Assembly (NCBI GenBank): GCA_947627885.1
Contig: CANQXP010000009.1
Coordinates: 1 to 56,806 of the forward strand
Direction: 5' to 3'
Length of the DNA: 56,806 bases
Source: an uncultured Rikenella sp.
Lineage (GTDB): Bacteria > Bacteroidota > Bacteroidia > Bacteroidales > Rikenellaceae
In this document: piece by piece, positions 1-9,315 of the stretch
Numbering within the stretch: the stretch's first letter is position 1
Layout: each line of letters opens with the position of its first letter
Notes under the pieces: generated by a model
Seen by the model: the letters and a program-made list of their open reading frames with translations, nothing else
Told to the model about the DNA's origin: nothing
The model's database searches: none
Position numbers and translations under genes: made by a program

Positions 1-134
1 GCGCCCCAAAGAATGAGGACTTCGGCAGACTGAGGGTTGGGTAGTTACAGCCCGGAAGCCCAACGGGCCCGCTTTTTTCAAAAAGCGGCAGTCCCATACA
101 GGGGTAGTAATAAAACGAACCGATAAATATACAG
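1..134 (-). repeat. Partial copy of structured interspersed repeat A (inverted)
   Basis: This is the end of a third copy of the element found at 3461-3735 and 16011-16289, in the opposite orientation and cut by the window edge. The stretch around 17-33 (ACTTCGGCAGACTGAGG) is the exact reverse complement of bases in the copy at 16011. It is followed by a hairpin with CCGCTTTTT and AAAAAGCGG arms at about 70-91 and by an AATAAAAC end like that of the 16 kb copy. The hairpin sequence differs from the other copies but is still self-complementary. It reaches almost to the mfd start codon. Confidence 0.65.
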
Positions 135-135
135 G

Positions 136-3100
136 ATGACCATAGAAGAGTTGGAGCAGCGGATCGGGGGGAGCGCCCCCGTCCGGCAGCTCGAACAGCG
201 ATACGATAAAGATAAGACCCTTCGTATCAAAGGGATGGCAGGGTCACTGCTTGCCCTCGCCGCCGGGATCGTCGCCCGGCGAAAGGGAGGGATACATTTG
301 CTCGTGGCCGACGACCGCGATGCCGCCTCGTACCTCTGCAACGACCTGATTAACCTCGTCGGGAATGCATTTCCCGGCGCGATCTTGTTTTACCCCACCG
401 CTTATAAGCGCTCCGTCCAGACCCGGAAGGAAGATCCGGCCGGCATTGTGCAGCGCACCGCCGTTCTTACCGCACTCGGCAACCATACCGATCCGGGTAA
501 GACGCTCGTTATCTGTACCTATCCCGAAGCGCTCGCCGAGAAAGTAGCCGACCGGGAGCGGCTGGCCGAGAATATGCTGCGTATCCGCAAAGGGCAGCGG
601 ATCGGTATGGACGACCTCGAAAAACAACTCGCCGGCTACCTTTTCGAGCGCGTTGATTTCGTCGGCGAACCCGGACAATATTCGCGGCGCGGCGGCATCA
701 TCGACATCTTCTCGTTCGGCGACAGCAAACCCTACCGCATCGACTTCTTCGGCGACGACATCGAATCCATCCGGCTCTTTAATGTCGGGAGCCAGCTCTC
801 GACCGAGACCCGCGACGAAGTGGAGATCGTGCCGAACCTCAAGAATCCCGCGCTGGCCGAAAAACGAGTCTCGCTGGCCGAATATATCGGCGGCGACAGC
901 GTAACCCTGTGGATGGTCAATCCCGTTCAGTTCCTCGGAAAACTCGACCAGATACGCACCAAACTACTGGGCGAGCTGGCCGACCCGACCGAGATTGACC
1001 GGCATGTGACCAGCCGGAAACGATTCGTAGAGGAAACGGAAGGTTGGCGGTGGATCTCCCTGAACGTCAACGCGCCGGAACGGCCGGCGGAGGGGGAGGA
1101 CATCGACTTCGGCGCCTCGCCGCAGCCCCAGTTCAATAAAAACTTCGAGCTGCTCGCCGCCGATATCCGGCGGGGGAATGAAGAGGGCCGCACCACCTAT
1201 ATCCTGACCGAGAACCGCGCCCAGATGGAGCGGTTGGAGAACGTGTTCGAGTCCGTGGGGCTGGAGCATGTGGGGTATGGCCATGTACCGGTCACCCTGC
1301 ACGGCGGATTCGTGATGCCCGCTTTGCACTTGGCGCTGTACACCGACCACCAGATATTCGACCGCTACCACAGATACACCGTGCCCGGCGAGATCGACCG
1401 GCGCGAGAGCATGACCATCGCCGAGCTGAACGCCTTGCAGATCGGCGACTACGTGGTGCATATCGACCACGGGGTCGGAAAATTCGGCGGGCTGGTGCGC
1501 AGCACGACCAACGGAGTGGTGCAGGAGTTCGTCAAACTCGTTTACCGGGACAACGATATTCTGTTCGTCAATGTCCACTCGCTGCACCGGATCAGCAAAT
1601 ACAAGGACAAGGACGCGCCGGAGCCGAAGGTGCATAAGCTGGGGTCAGGGGCGTGGCAGAAGCTCAAGCAGACCACCAAGAACAAGGTCAAGGACATCGC
1701 CCGCGAACTGATCGCCCTCTATGCCCGCAGGAAAGCGAGCGAGGGGTATGCCTATTCGCCCGACGGCTTTATGCAGCAGGAGCTGGAGGCGTCGTTCCTC
1801 TACGAGGACACGCCCGACCAGCAGAGCGCCACGCAGGCCGTGAAGGAGGATATGGAACAGGCCGTGCCGATGGACCGGCTGGTCTGCGGCGACGTGGGCT
1901 TCGGGAAGACCGAGATCGCCATCCGGGCGGCGTTCAAGGCCGCCACCGACGGCAAGCAGGTGGCGGTTTTGGTGCCGACCACGGTACTTTCGCTGCAACA
2001 TTACCGCACTTTTTCGCGGCGGCTCAAGGATTTTCCCGTGCGGGTCGAGAATTTCTCGCGGGTCAAGACGACCAAGCAGACCCACGAGATACTGGATGAT
2101 CTGGCGGCGGGGAAGATCGACATTATTATAGGTACCCATCGGTTGCTGGGAAAAAACGTCCGGTTCAAGGATCTGGGACTGCTCATTATCGACGAGGAGC
2201 AGAAGTTCGGGGTGGCTAACAAGGAGAAGTTGCGCCACCTGAAAGCCAATGTGGACACGCTGACCCTGACGGCGACGCCGATCCCACGCACGCTGCAGTT
2301 CTCGCTGATGGGGGCGCGCGACATGTCGATCATCAACACGCCGCCGCCTAACCGCCAGCCGGTGGCCACCGAGGTGGACGTCTTCGACGAGGAGGTCATC
2401 CGCGAGGCGATAGAGGCGGAGCTGCACCGGGGCGGGCAGGTTTTCTTCCTGCACAACCGGGTGCAGAGCCTCGGCAAGATGAAGGAGATGATCCAACGCC
2501 TCTGCCCGGCGGTGCGCGTGGCCGTGGGGCACGGGCAGATGCCCGCGCAGGAGCTGGAGAAGGTGATGATGGACTTTATCTACGGGGAGTACGACGTGCT
2601 GTTGGCGACCACCATTATCGAGTCGGGGATCGACATCCCGAACGCCAACACGATGATTATCAACAACGCCCATATGTTCGGCCTCTCGGACCTGCACCAG
2701 CTGCGGGGGCGCGTGGGACGCACGAACCGCAAGGCGTATTGCTACCTGCTGATCCCGTCGGAGGAGGCGATCACCAGTGAGGCGCATATGCGCCTTCGGG
2801 CGTTGGAGGAGTTTTCGGATCTCGGTTCCGGGTTCAATATCGCCATGCAGGATCTGGACATCCGCGGGGCGGGGAATATCCTGGGGGCGGAGCAGAGCGG
2901 TTTTATCGCCGACATCGGGTTCGAGACTTACCAGAAGATTATGGCCGAGGCGGTGGCGGAGCTGCGCGAGGAGCAGGGGCTGGAGCCGGACACGGCGGCG
3001 ATCGACTGCGTGATCGAGACGGACTCGTCGGCCCACCTGCCGGACAGCTACATCGGGAACACGTCGGAGAAGATCCGGCTCTACCGCGAGCTGGACGGTA

Positions 3101-3459
3101 TCCGGTCGGAGGAGGCTTTGCAGCAGTTCATCGCCCGGCTGACGGACCGTTTCGGCGAGCCGCCGGCTCCGGTACAGGAGCTGTTCGAGGTGGTGCGCCT
3201 GCGGCGGGCGGCGGAGGCGGACGGCATCGAGCGGATCGTGCTCCGGAACGGTTCGGCGACGCTCTATTTCGTCGCCAACGAACGGTCGGCGTTCTACCAA
3301 GGCGACCGGTTCATGGCGCTGTTGAGGGCGGTGACTGCCTCGCCGAAAAAGTTCAAACTCAACCAATCCAATAATAAACTATCTTTGTCGGTCAGGGAGG
3401 CTCCCTCGGTCGCGGCCCTGCGCCGAACGCTCGAAGGGCTCACCGCTATGGATACTTAA
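136..3459 (+). CDS. mfd: Transcription-repair coupling factor Mfd
   Basis: DNA translocase that removes RNA polymerase stalled at lesions and recruits UvrA. The 1107-residue length is normal for the family. Visible parts in order are an N-terminal UvrB-like region, an RNA-polymerase-interacting CarD-like domain from about residue 436 (IGDYVVHIDHGVGKF), Walker A GDVGFGKT at 585-592, the DEEQ box at 686-689, a translocation motif with RTLQFSLMGARDMS, helicase motifs ESGID and QLRGRVGRT, and a C-terminal TRCF domain. Start at the ATG just after repeat A; no strong Shine-Dalgarno, as is usual in Bacteroidetes. uvrC lies further along in the same window but is not linked in an operon. Confidence 0.97.
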   Translation: MTIEELEQRIGGSAPVRQLEQRYDKDKTLRIKGMAGSLLALAAGIVARRKGGIHLLVADDRDAASYLCNDLINLVGNAFPGAILFYPTAYKRSVQTRKEDPAGIVQRTAVLTALGNHTDPGKTLVICTYPEALAEKVADRERLAENMLRIRKGQRIGMDDLEKQLAGYLFERVDFVGEPGQYSRRGGIIDIFSFGDSKPYRIDFFGDDIESIRLFNVGSQLSTETRDEVEIVPNLKNPALAEKRVSLAEYIGGDSVTLWMVNPVQFLGKLDQIRTKLLGELADPTEIDRHVTSRKRFVEETEGWRWISLNVNAPERPAEGEDIDFGASPQPQFNKNFELLAADIRRGNEEGRTTYILTENRAQMERLENVFESVGLEHVGYGHVPVTLHGGFVMPALHLALYTDHQIFDRYHRYTVPGEIDRRESMTIAELNALQIGDYVVHIDHGVGKFGGLVRSTTNGVVQEFVKLVYRDNDILFVNVHSLHRISKYKDKDAPEPKVHKLGSGAWQKLKQTTKNKVKDIARELIALYARRKASEGYAYSPDGFMQQELEASFLYEDTPDQQSATQAVKEDMEQAVPMDRLVCGDVGFGKTEIAIRAAFKAATDGKQVAVLVPTTVLSLQHYRTFSRRLKDFPVRVENFSRVKTTKQTHEILDDLAAGKIDIIIGTHRLLGKNVRFKDLGLLIIDEEQKFGVANKEKLRHLKANVDTLTLTATPIPRTLQFSLMGARDMSIINTPPPNRQPVATEVDVFDEEVIREAIEAELHRGGQVFFLHNRVQSLGKMKEMIQRLCPAVRVAVGHGQMPAQELEKVMMDFIYGEYDVLLATTIIESGIDIPNANTMIINNAHMFGLSDLHQLRGRVGRTNRKAYCYLLIPSEEAITSEAHMRLRALEEFSDLGSGFNIAMQDLDIRGAGNILGAEQSGFIADIGFETYQKIMAEAVAELREEQGLEPDTAAIDCVIETDSSAHLPDSYIGNTSEKIRLYRELDGIRSEEALQQFIARLTDRFGEPPAPVQELFEVVRLRRAAEADGIERIVLRNGSATLYFVANERSAFYQGDRFMALLRAVTASPKKFKLNQSNNKLSLSVREAPSVAALRRTLEGLTAMDT

Positions 3460-3460
3460 T

Positions 3461-3735
3461 CGTACGTTTGTTTTGCATGGGGTTGGAGGCAACCGTTCTT
3501 TCTTTGAAAAGAAAGAACCAAAGAAACTTTCAGATAGCTACGCTACTCCTTAGGCTCCGCAATCCTCAGCTTTGGCGGGCGGAATGGGGTTTAAAGCCCT
3601 CCGGGCCAACCCCATTCGCCGCGCCAAAAGTGAGGCTGTGATAGATTTAGAATGCGAAGCATTCTCGAAAGTTTTTCTGGTTCTCTTTGTTCACAAAGAG
3701 AACGGTACCCTCAAACTCAGTCCAAACAAACGTAC
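3461..3735 (+). repeat. Structured interspersed repeat A, full copy 1
   Basis: Intergenic element of about 275 bp starting directly after the mfd stop codon and ending 13 bp before coaX. Terminal inverted repeats are CGTACGTTTGTTT (3461-3473) and AAACAAACGTAC (3724-3735). Inside are perfect 11-bp hairpins at 3495-3518 and 3680-3703, a long imperfect stem spanning about 3570-3628 (GGAATGGGGTT against AACCCCATTC) and a small hairpin AGAATGC/GCATTCT near 3650. Bases 3621-3656 are identical to 16172-16207 in the second copy. It carries no convincing protein; it merely opens the coaX frame upstream. Confidence 0.8.
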
Positions 3736-3748
3736 AGTTTATGGTCGT

Positions 3749-4486
3749 ATGAATTTAGTGATCGATATAGGTAACACCTTCGCCAAGACCGCCGTGATGG
3801 ACGGGAGTGAGGTCGTGTTCAAGAACGTGGCGCAGGAGCTCAGCTGCCCCGCGATACGGGACTTGCTGCACGAATATCCGCAGATCGACCGGGCCATACT
3901 CTCCACCACGCGGAACCCCAACGAGCGCACCGAGGAGTATATCCGCCGTCACGTAAGCCGATTTATGCGCTTCGTGCCCGGTACGCCCGTGCCGCTGGCC
4001 AACCTGTACGCCACCCCGGAGACGCTGGGGGCCGACCGGTTAGCGGCTGCCGTGGGGGCGTGGGACATCGCCCCGGGGCGGGAGCTGCTGATCGTCGACC
4101 TCGGCTCGGCGATCACTATCGACCGGGTCAGCGCGGCCGGGGAGTATCTCGGCGGGAACATTTCGCCGGGGATGGCCATGCGTTTCGAGGCGCTCCACAG
4201 GCTGACCGACCGGCTCCCCCTTTGCACGATGCCCGAGCGCTACGACCTCACCGGCACTTCGACCCGGAACGCCATCGAGAGCGGCGTCGTGCTCGGCATC
4301 ATCCACGAAATCGAGGGCTATATCGACCGTATCGGCGAAAAAAACGAGGCCCTGACAGTCTTTTTTGCCGGTCGGGACGCGAATTTCTTTGCCGACAAAG
4401 TAAAAAAACCGATATTTGTGGCTTACGACCTTGTTATCAAAGGACTCAACCGAATACTCGAATATAATGCCCAAACCAATATTTAG
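3749..4486 (+). CDS. coaX: Type III pantothenate kinase
   Basis: Catalyses the first step of CoA synthesis, ATP plus pantothenate to 4'-phosphopantothenate, in the cytoplasm. The 245 residues fit the family. ASKHA-fold motifs are present: DIGNT at residues 6-10, GADR at 94-97, DLGSA at 117-121 and GGNISPG soon after. The frame is open for 59 more codons upstream, but those codons are repeat A sequence, so the start is placed at 3749 where the conserved N-terminus MNLVIDIGNT begins. The 3' end overlaps the next gene by 20 bp, which suggests translational coupling with the outer-membrane protein. Confidence 0.95.
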   Translation: MNLVIDIGNTFAKTAVMDGSEVVFKNVAQELSCPAIRDLLHEYPQIDRAILSTTRNPNERTEEYIRRHVSRFMRFVPGTPVPLANLYATPETLGADRLAAAVGAWDIAPGRELLIVDLGSAITIDRVSAAGEYLGGNISPGMAMRFEALHRLTDRLPLCTMPERYDLTGTSTRNAIESGVVLGIIHEIEGYIDRIGEKNEALTVFFAGRDANFFADKVKKPIFVAYDLVIKGLNRILEYNAQTNI

Positions 4487-5795
4487 GACATTGAAGCATA
4501 CCTTTTCCGCACTGCTGTTGAGCGCCCTTCTCGGAATCGCCGCCGTACCGGCCGCCTACGCCCAGATGAGCAGCCTCAATGCATTCTCGCCCTACACCAT
4601 GTACGGGCTGGGGGATATGGCTGTTGGGGGCAGCGCGTTCAACCGCTCGATGGGTGGCGTGGGTGTTGCGGCCCGCAGCCCTTACAATTTCAATTACCGC
4701 AACCCCGCCGCGATGAGCGTGATCCCCAGGCAGTCGGCCATCTTCAATTTCGCGGGGGAGGGGAAGAATATATACGCCAAAAGCGACAACGCCTCCACCT
4801 CCTATAACACCTTCAATATCCACGACCTGGGGCTGGCGGTGCCGCTGGGCAAAGGCGTGGGACTCGGCTTCTCGCTGACGCCGGTCAGCTCGGTGGGCTA
4901 CACCAGCCGCATCGTCGAGCAGAACGAGAGCATTACCGAGAACATCGGGAGCACGATCTACAACTATGCCGGCGACGGCGGGATCACCCAGGTGGCGATG
5001 AGCCTCGGTGTCAACATCACGCCCCGGTTTTCGCTGGGGGCCAGCATGAACTACTGGTTCGGGGACATCGAACGGCAGTATAACGCCATGGTCACCCCGT
5101 ACCTCGGTTCGACCGAATACCGCAGCATAATTTCGACCGAAAACCAGAATCTCAGCAAAATATTGTTTACCTTAGGGGCACAGTACACTTTCCGTGTCGG
5201 GAAGAACAACGCCCTGACGATCGGGGTGACCTACCAGCCGAAAGTGACCGCTTCGGTGAGGCAATCGCGGCTGACCTTCACATACAGCAATTCGACGGCG
5301 GACACCGTCTATGCGGGCAACAGCCGCTGGAACCTCGACATACCGGGCAAGATATCGGCGGGGTTCTACTACCAGTCCAGCAAGTTGGGCATAGCGTTTG
5401 ATTACAGCCGGCAGAACTGGAAAGGCGCGTTCGAGATACCCAAGGACCAGGATATACGCCTCGGCGCGCAGCAGGATTTCCGGGTCGGGTTCAGCTATAC
5501 GCCCAACCAGTTCGACATCCGCAACTCGCTGAAACGGTGGACTTACAAGGCCGGGCTGAGGTACGGCGACAGCTACCTGATCAAGAACGGCGACCAGCTC
5601 CACGACGCGGCGGTCTCATTGGGGGTCGATTTCGGCCTCAAACGGGGCACCTTCTCCAAGGTCGGGATAGGGGTCGAATACGGCGAACGCGGCAGCCGGG
5701 CGGCGGGGCAGGTGCGCGAACGTTACTTCAACCTATTCGTGGCCCTGAGCCTGTTCGGCAGCGACTACTGGTTCGTAAGGCCGAAATATAATTAA
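4467..5795 (+). CDS. Outer-membrane beta-barrel protein (OmpP1/FadL-like)
   Basis: Predicted outer-membrane protein of 442 residues. A signal peptide of about 30 residues ends at AYAQ, followed by a conserved GLGDM...NRSMGG region and alternating amphipathic strands to the C-terminus, as in the OMPP1/FadL/TodX superfamily. The start at 4467 is preferred over an upstream in-frame codon because it begins the signal peptide. It overlaps coaX and precedes a TPR protein and lptC, so a role in envelope assembly or hydrophobic substrate passage is plausible. The substrate cannot be told from sequence. Confidence 0.75.
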   Translation: MPKPIFRTLKHTFSALLLSALLGIAAVPAAYAQMSSLNAFSPYTMYGLGDMAVGGSAFNRSMGGVGVAARSPYNFNYRNPAAMSVIPRQSAIFNFAGEGKNIYAKSDNASTSYNTFNIHDLGLAVPLGKGVGLGFSLTPVSSVGYTSRIVEQNESITENIGSTIYNYAGDGGITQVAMSLGVNITPRFSLGASMNYWFGDIERQYNAMVTPYLGSTEYRSIISTENQNLSKILFTLGAQYTFRVGKNNALTIGVTYQPKVTASVRQSRLTFTYSNSTADTVYAGNSRWNLDIPGKISAGFYYQSSKLGIAFDYSRQNWKGAFEIPKDQDIRLGAQQDFRVGFSYTPNQFDIRNSLKRWTYKAGLRYGDSYLIKNGDQLHDAAVSLGVDFGLKRGTFSKVGIGVEYGERGSRAAGQVRERYFNLFVALSLFGSDYWFVRPKYN

Positions 5796-5913
5796 TCGCA
5801 TGCGCCGGGGCGGGTTTCCCCTCCGGGCGAAGACTAAACCGAACGCGGAAAACGTTACAACGAAAAACACCCTTCTCCCTGAACCGAACGATAATAAAAA
5901 CTAACCATAACCG

Positions 5914-7242
5914 ATGAAAAAGCGAGTTTATTCATTGATTGCAGCCCTGGCCTTAGTGGGAGGCGCGGCTGTGGCGCAGGATTTCAAGGACGATCCCAGG
6001 TATGGCGCCGATCCTGCCGCGCGCGAGCAGAACGTCCGTATCCTGAACTTTTTCGGGGACGCATACAAAGCCAAAGACTACAACACCGCCACCAACTACC
6101 TGCGGCAGTTGATCGAGAACGCCCCGAAAGCGTCCGAGAACATGTATATCCGCGGGATCGACATCTATAAGAACAAAGCGGCCGCGGCGCAGACCAAAGA
6201 AGACCGCCGGTTGTACGTGGACAGCATCCTGTGGGTGTACGACAAGCGTATCGAGGCTTTCGGCGAGCATCCCCAGCGGGGCGAGGCTTACCTGAAAGGC
6301 GAGAAAGCGCGGCTTTTCATGACCATGATGCCCGCCGACCGGGAACGCCTGTTCAGGCTGTTCCGCGAAGCGCTCGACGAGAAACACCCGTTCGAACCGG
6401 CGCTGGCGGTCATGTACTTCAATTCGGTGATCGAAAGTTTCAAACTGGACGACGTGACCCCGGAAGAGGTGATAGACACGTATGAACGGCTCAGCCAGCG
6501 GATCGCGCAGAACCAAAGCGCCGAAGCCGCGGATGCTTCGAAGACCCTGGACGATCTGTTCGCGACCAGCGGGGCGGCCAACTGCCAGACCGTTGAAAAG
6601 ATCTACAAGCCGAAATACGAGGCCGATCCTGAGAACCAGCAGCTGATCGAGACCATCCTGGCCCTGCTCCAGCGCGGCAAATGCTCAAGTGAGTTCTACC
6701 TGACCATGCTGGAAAAATACTACAAGGTCAACCCCAAACCGGAAGTGGCCGTGCAGCTGGCCTCCGTGTTCCAGGAAAAGAAAGACTTCGCAAAAGCGAT
6801 GGAATACCTGCGCGTGGGGATCAATAACGAGACCGACCCGGTCAAGAAGACCAATTTCCTGCTTCAGGCGGCGACCATGAGCAGTGCTTCCGGCTCTTAC
6901 CGCGAGGCGGCAGGATTCGCCCGCCAGGCGCTCGACCTCGAACCGAACAACGGCGTGGCTTACCTCTTGCTGGGGGCGGCTTACGGGAGCGGTGCGGGCA
7001 GCGCATGCAGCGCTTTCGACAGCCAGACCGCCATGTGGCTGGCGGTGGACAACCTCGCCAAAGCGCGCCAGCTGTTGCCGTCGGACGACCCGCAGCAGGA
7101 ACAGATCGGCAGAATGATCGCCAACTACAGCGCCAACTTCCCGAAGACCGAGGAGACCTTTATGCGCGGGCTGAATCCCGGCGACCCTTACACGGTCAGC
7201 TGCGGATGGATCAACGGCCGCACCACGGTGCGCGAGCGTTAA
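5914..7242 (+). CDS. Secreted TPR-repeat protein
   Basis: 442 residues with a cleavable signal peptide (about 21 residues, ending AAVAQ), so likely periplasmic or surface exposed. Helical repeats of TPR type are visible: AYKAKDYNTATNYLRQLI near residue 50, KKDFAKAMEYLRVGI near 290 and YREAAGFARQALDLEPNNGVAYLLLGAAY near 330-358. It has no catalytic motif. The gene sits between an outer-membrane barrel gene and lptC in one direction with short gaps, consistent with a conserved Bacteroidales envelope cluster. The exact role is unknown. Confidence 0.75.
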   Translation: MKKRVYSLIAALALVGGAAVAQDFKDDPRYGADPAAREQNVRILNFFGDAYKAKDYNTATNYLRQLIENAPKASENMYIRGIDIYKNKAAAAQTKEDRRLYVDSILWVYDKRIEAFGEHPQRGEAYLKGEKARLFMTMMPADRERLFRLFREALDEKHPFEPALAVMYFNSVIESFKLDDVTPEEVIDTYERLSQRIAQNQSAEAADASKTLDDLFATSGAANCQTVEKIYKPKYEADPENQQLIETILALLQRGKCSSEFYLTMLEKYYKVNPKPEVAVQLASVFQEKKDFAKAMEYLRVGINNETDPVKKTNFLLQAATMSSASGSYREAAGFARQALDLEPNNGVAYLLLGAAYGSGAGSACSAFDSQTAMWLAVDNLAKARQLLPSDDPQQEQIGRMIANYSANFPKTEETFMRGLNPGDPYTVSCGWINGRTTVRER

Positions 7243-7292
7243 TCCGACTTATTCCGAGGGGAGCGGGCGTTACCCGGCCTCCTCTTTTGCCT

Positions 7293-7934
7293 ATGAAGAG
7301 CCTATACCGACTGATAAACAGGCATAGTGTGCTTGCCGCTATTGCAGCGGCAGGCACTCTTTTTCTCTCCTCCTGCGGAAAGAAAGAGCCGGAGCCGACG
7401 ATCAAAGACCCGGAGACCACGCCGACGCAGGTGAGCCACAATCACCGTATTATCAATTCGATAGACGGGAACCGGCAATACCGGATGGAGACCCCGCTGC
7501 TGGAACGGTACGAGCTTGCCACGGAGCCGTACATGGAGTTCCGCGAGGGGATCAAGATCGAGACCTTCGACTCCCTGCTGCATGTGGAGAGCGACCTGGT
7601 GGCCGATTACGCCCGTCTGAACGAGGTCACCGATCTGTGGGAGGCCCGCGGGAACGTGGTGGCCCACAACTACACGGGCGAGAAGGGGGGGCGCACCTTG
7701 TATACCGAGCGGCTTTACTGGGATCAGAAAAAGAAAAGGATATACAGCGACACCACCGCTAAGGTGATCGATGGCGGGAGCGTGCACGTGGGAACCAACT
7801 TCGAGGCCGACGAAAGTTTCGAGACCTGGAGCTTTCACAACACCACCGGGAAGATCGAGGTGGACGCTTCCTCCCTGCGGGATACCACTGCCGCGCCGTT
7901 GCCGGCCGCAGCGGATACGGCTGCCGTGCAGTAG
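7293..7934 (+). CDS. lptC: LPS export ABC transporter periplasmic protein LptC
   Basis: 213 residues. LptC links the LptB2FG transporter to the LptA bridge that carries lipopolysaccharide across the periplasm. The N-terminus is a lipoprotein signal ending LSSC (Cys about 26), as is common for Bacteroidetes LptC. It is followed by the beta-jellyroll features PYMEFREGIKIETFD and the pattern W(E)ARGNVVAHN...LYTERLYWDQKKKRIYSDT that mark LptC/OstA-type domains. The frame is open upstream across the TPR gene 3' end, but the ATG at 7293 starts the signal peptide. The next gene starts 15 bp after the stop. Confidence 0.88.
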   Translation: MKSLYRLINRHSVLAAIAAAGTLFLSSCGKKEPEPTIKDPETTPTQVSHNHRIINSIDGNRQYRMETPLLERYELATEPYMEFREGIKIETFDSLLHVESDLVADYARLNEVTDLWEARGNVVAHNYTGEKGGRTLYTERLYWDQKKKRIYSDTTAKVIDGGSVHVGTNFEADESFETWSFHNTTGKIEVDASSLRDTTAAPLPAAADTAAVQ

Positions 7935-7949
7935 CCACAAACCAATCAT

Positions 7950-9200
7950 ATGGAGACACAGATAGTCATCATCGTGGCGGCCTTGATCCTGTCCGCCTTT
8001 TTTTCGGGCATGGAGATCGCCTTCCTGTCGTCCAACAAGCTGCGGCTTGAGATCGAGCGCAAGCAGAGCCGGACTTACAACCATATCGCCAGCCTGTTCC
8101 TCAAAGCTCCGGGGCAGTATATCTCCACCATCCTGGTGGGGAACAACATCGCGCTGGTCATCTACTCCATATTTATGAGCACCCTTTACGTGACTGTTAC
8201 GGGCAGCTCGAACTATGCGCTGGAAACCCTGATTTCCACACTTGTCATCATCTTCACCGCCGAATTCCTGCCCAAAGCGGTGGTCAAGGCCAACCCCAAC
8301 TTTTATCTCCGGGTGTTCGCCGTGCCGCTCTATATCTTCTATATCATCTTCTATCCCTTGTCGCGTTTCGCCACCTTCCTCTCCACCCTGTTGCTGCGGA
8401 TCATGGGGCGGCGCGTGGACGACACCCCGCAGATCGCCGGGTTCGGCAAAGTGGACCTTGCCACGCTGGTGGAGGAAGCTGCTGTGAACGAGGAGGGGGA
8501 CGCCGATGAACAGGAAGACAACGAACAGCGCATCCGCCTGTTCCAGAACGCGCTGGATTTCTCGGAGCAGCGCGTGCGCGAGTGCATGGTGCCGCGCACC
8601 GACATGGAGGCGATCGACGTGGAGGACAGCGTGGACGACCTGCGGCGGCTGTTCGTCAGCAGCGGCTACTCGCGCCTGCCCGTGTTCGAGGGGACGGTCG
8701 ACAACGTTATCGGGTATGCCAATCTCAAGAGCCTGTTCAACGGGCCCGGCTCGATCCGGGAGGTGTTGCAGGAGACCTTGTATGTGCCGGAGACCATGTC
8801 GCAGCAGAAGCTCCTCAGCGAGTTTATCCGCGACCACAAGTCGCTGGCCATCGTGATCGACGAGTTCGGCAGCACGGCCGGGATGGTGACCCTCGAAGAC
8901 CTGCTGGAGCAGATATTCGGCGAGATCGAGGACGAGCACGACGCCGATTACTTGGTCGAGAAAGAGATCGCTGCGGGCGAGTACGTGCTGGCGGGGCGGC
9001 TGGAGATCGACCACCTGAACGAAACCTACGGGCTGGGGATACCCGAATCGGACAGGTATGATACCCTGGCGGGCTATATCCTCGACCAAAGCGAGGACAT
9101 CCCCCGGCCGGGAGACGTGATCCGTGCCGACGGCCTGAAGATCAAGATACTGAGGACCAGCCATACGCGCATCGAACTGGTGCAGGTCACAAAAGCGTGA
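7950..9200 (+). CDS. CNNM/CorC-HlyC family membrane protein (DUF21 + CBS pair)
   Basis: 416 residues. An N-terminal DUF21 (CNNM) domain with about three to four membrane segments covers residues 1-180. A CBS pair follows from about 208 (CMVPRTDMEAI) to 325, and a CorC_HlyC C-terminal domain from about 340. Family members are linked to Mg2+/Co2+ export, and the Bacteroidetes gliding protein GldE belongs to the same family. The position after lptC and before the PpiD-like gene is the expected Bacteroidales arrangement. There is nothing to show haemolysin activity despite the old family name. Confidence 0.9.
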   Translation: METQIVIIVAALILSAFFSGMEIAFLSSNKLRLEIERKQSRTYNHIASLFLKAPGQYISTILVGNNIALVIYSIFMSTLYVTVTGSSNYALETLISTLVIIFTAEFLPKAVVKANPNFYLRVFAVPLYIFYIIFYPLSRFATFLSTLLLRIMGRRVDDTPQIAGFGKVDLATLVEEAAVNEEGDADEQEDNEQRIRLFQNALDFSEQRVRECMVPRTDMEAIDVEDSVDDLRRLFVSSGYSRLPVFEGTVDNVIGYANLKSLFNGPGSIREVLQETLYVPETMSQQKLLSEFIRDHKSLAIVIDEFGSTAGMVTLEDLLEQIFGEIEDEHDADYLVEKEIAAGEYVLAGRLEIDHLNETYGLGIPESDRYDTLAGYILDQSEDIPRPGDVIRADGLKIKILRTSHTRIELVQVTKA

Positions 9201-9240
9201 CCGGCGTGAAAGCGGACTTCGCTATATCGAAAAAAAACAG

Positions 9241-9248
9241 TACATTTG
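9241..9248 (+). promoter_or_regulatory. Bacteroidetes -7 box TACATTTG
   Basis: Matches the TAnnTTTG consensus of the Bacteroidetes primary sigma factor, in an A-rich spacer 68 bp before the ppiD-like start. A TTCG about 19 bp upstream could serve as the -33 element. It suggests the chaperone has its own promoter. Confidence 0.5.
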
Positions 9249-9315
9249 CCCCCATTAGGCGCCCGTAAAGGGACGGGCCTCGGTCTGCGCGAATAATAAA
9301 AAGTACAAAATAGGA

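Noticed and set aside
1645-3366. 573-residue open frame antisense to mfd
   Set aside because: GC-rich codon usage of mfd leaves the opposite strand open; the translated sequence is low complexity (Arg/His/Leu/Gln) with no domain.
3572-3748. N-terminal extension of pantothenate kinase by 59 codons
   Set aside because: These codons are repeat A sequence and precede the conserved CoaX N-terminus.
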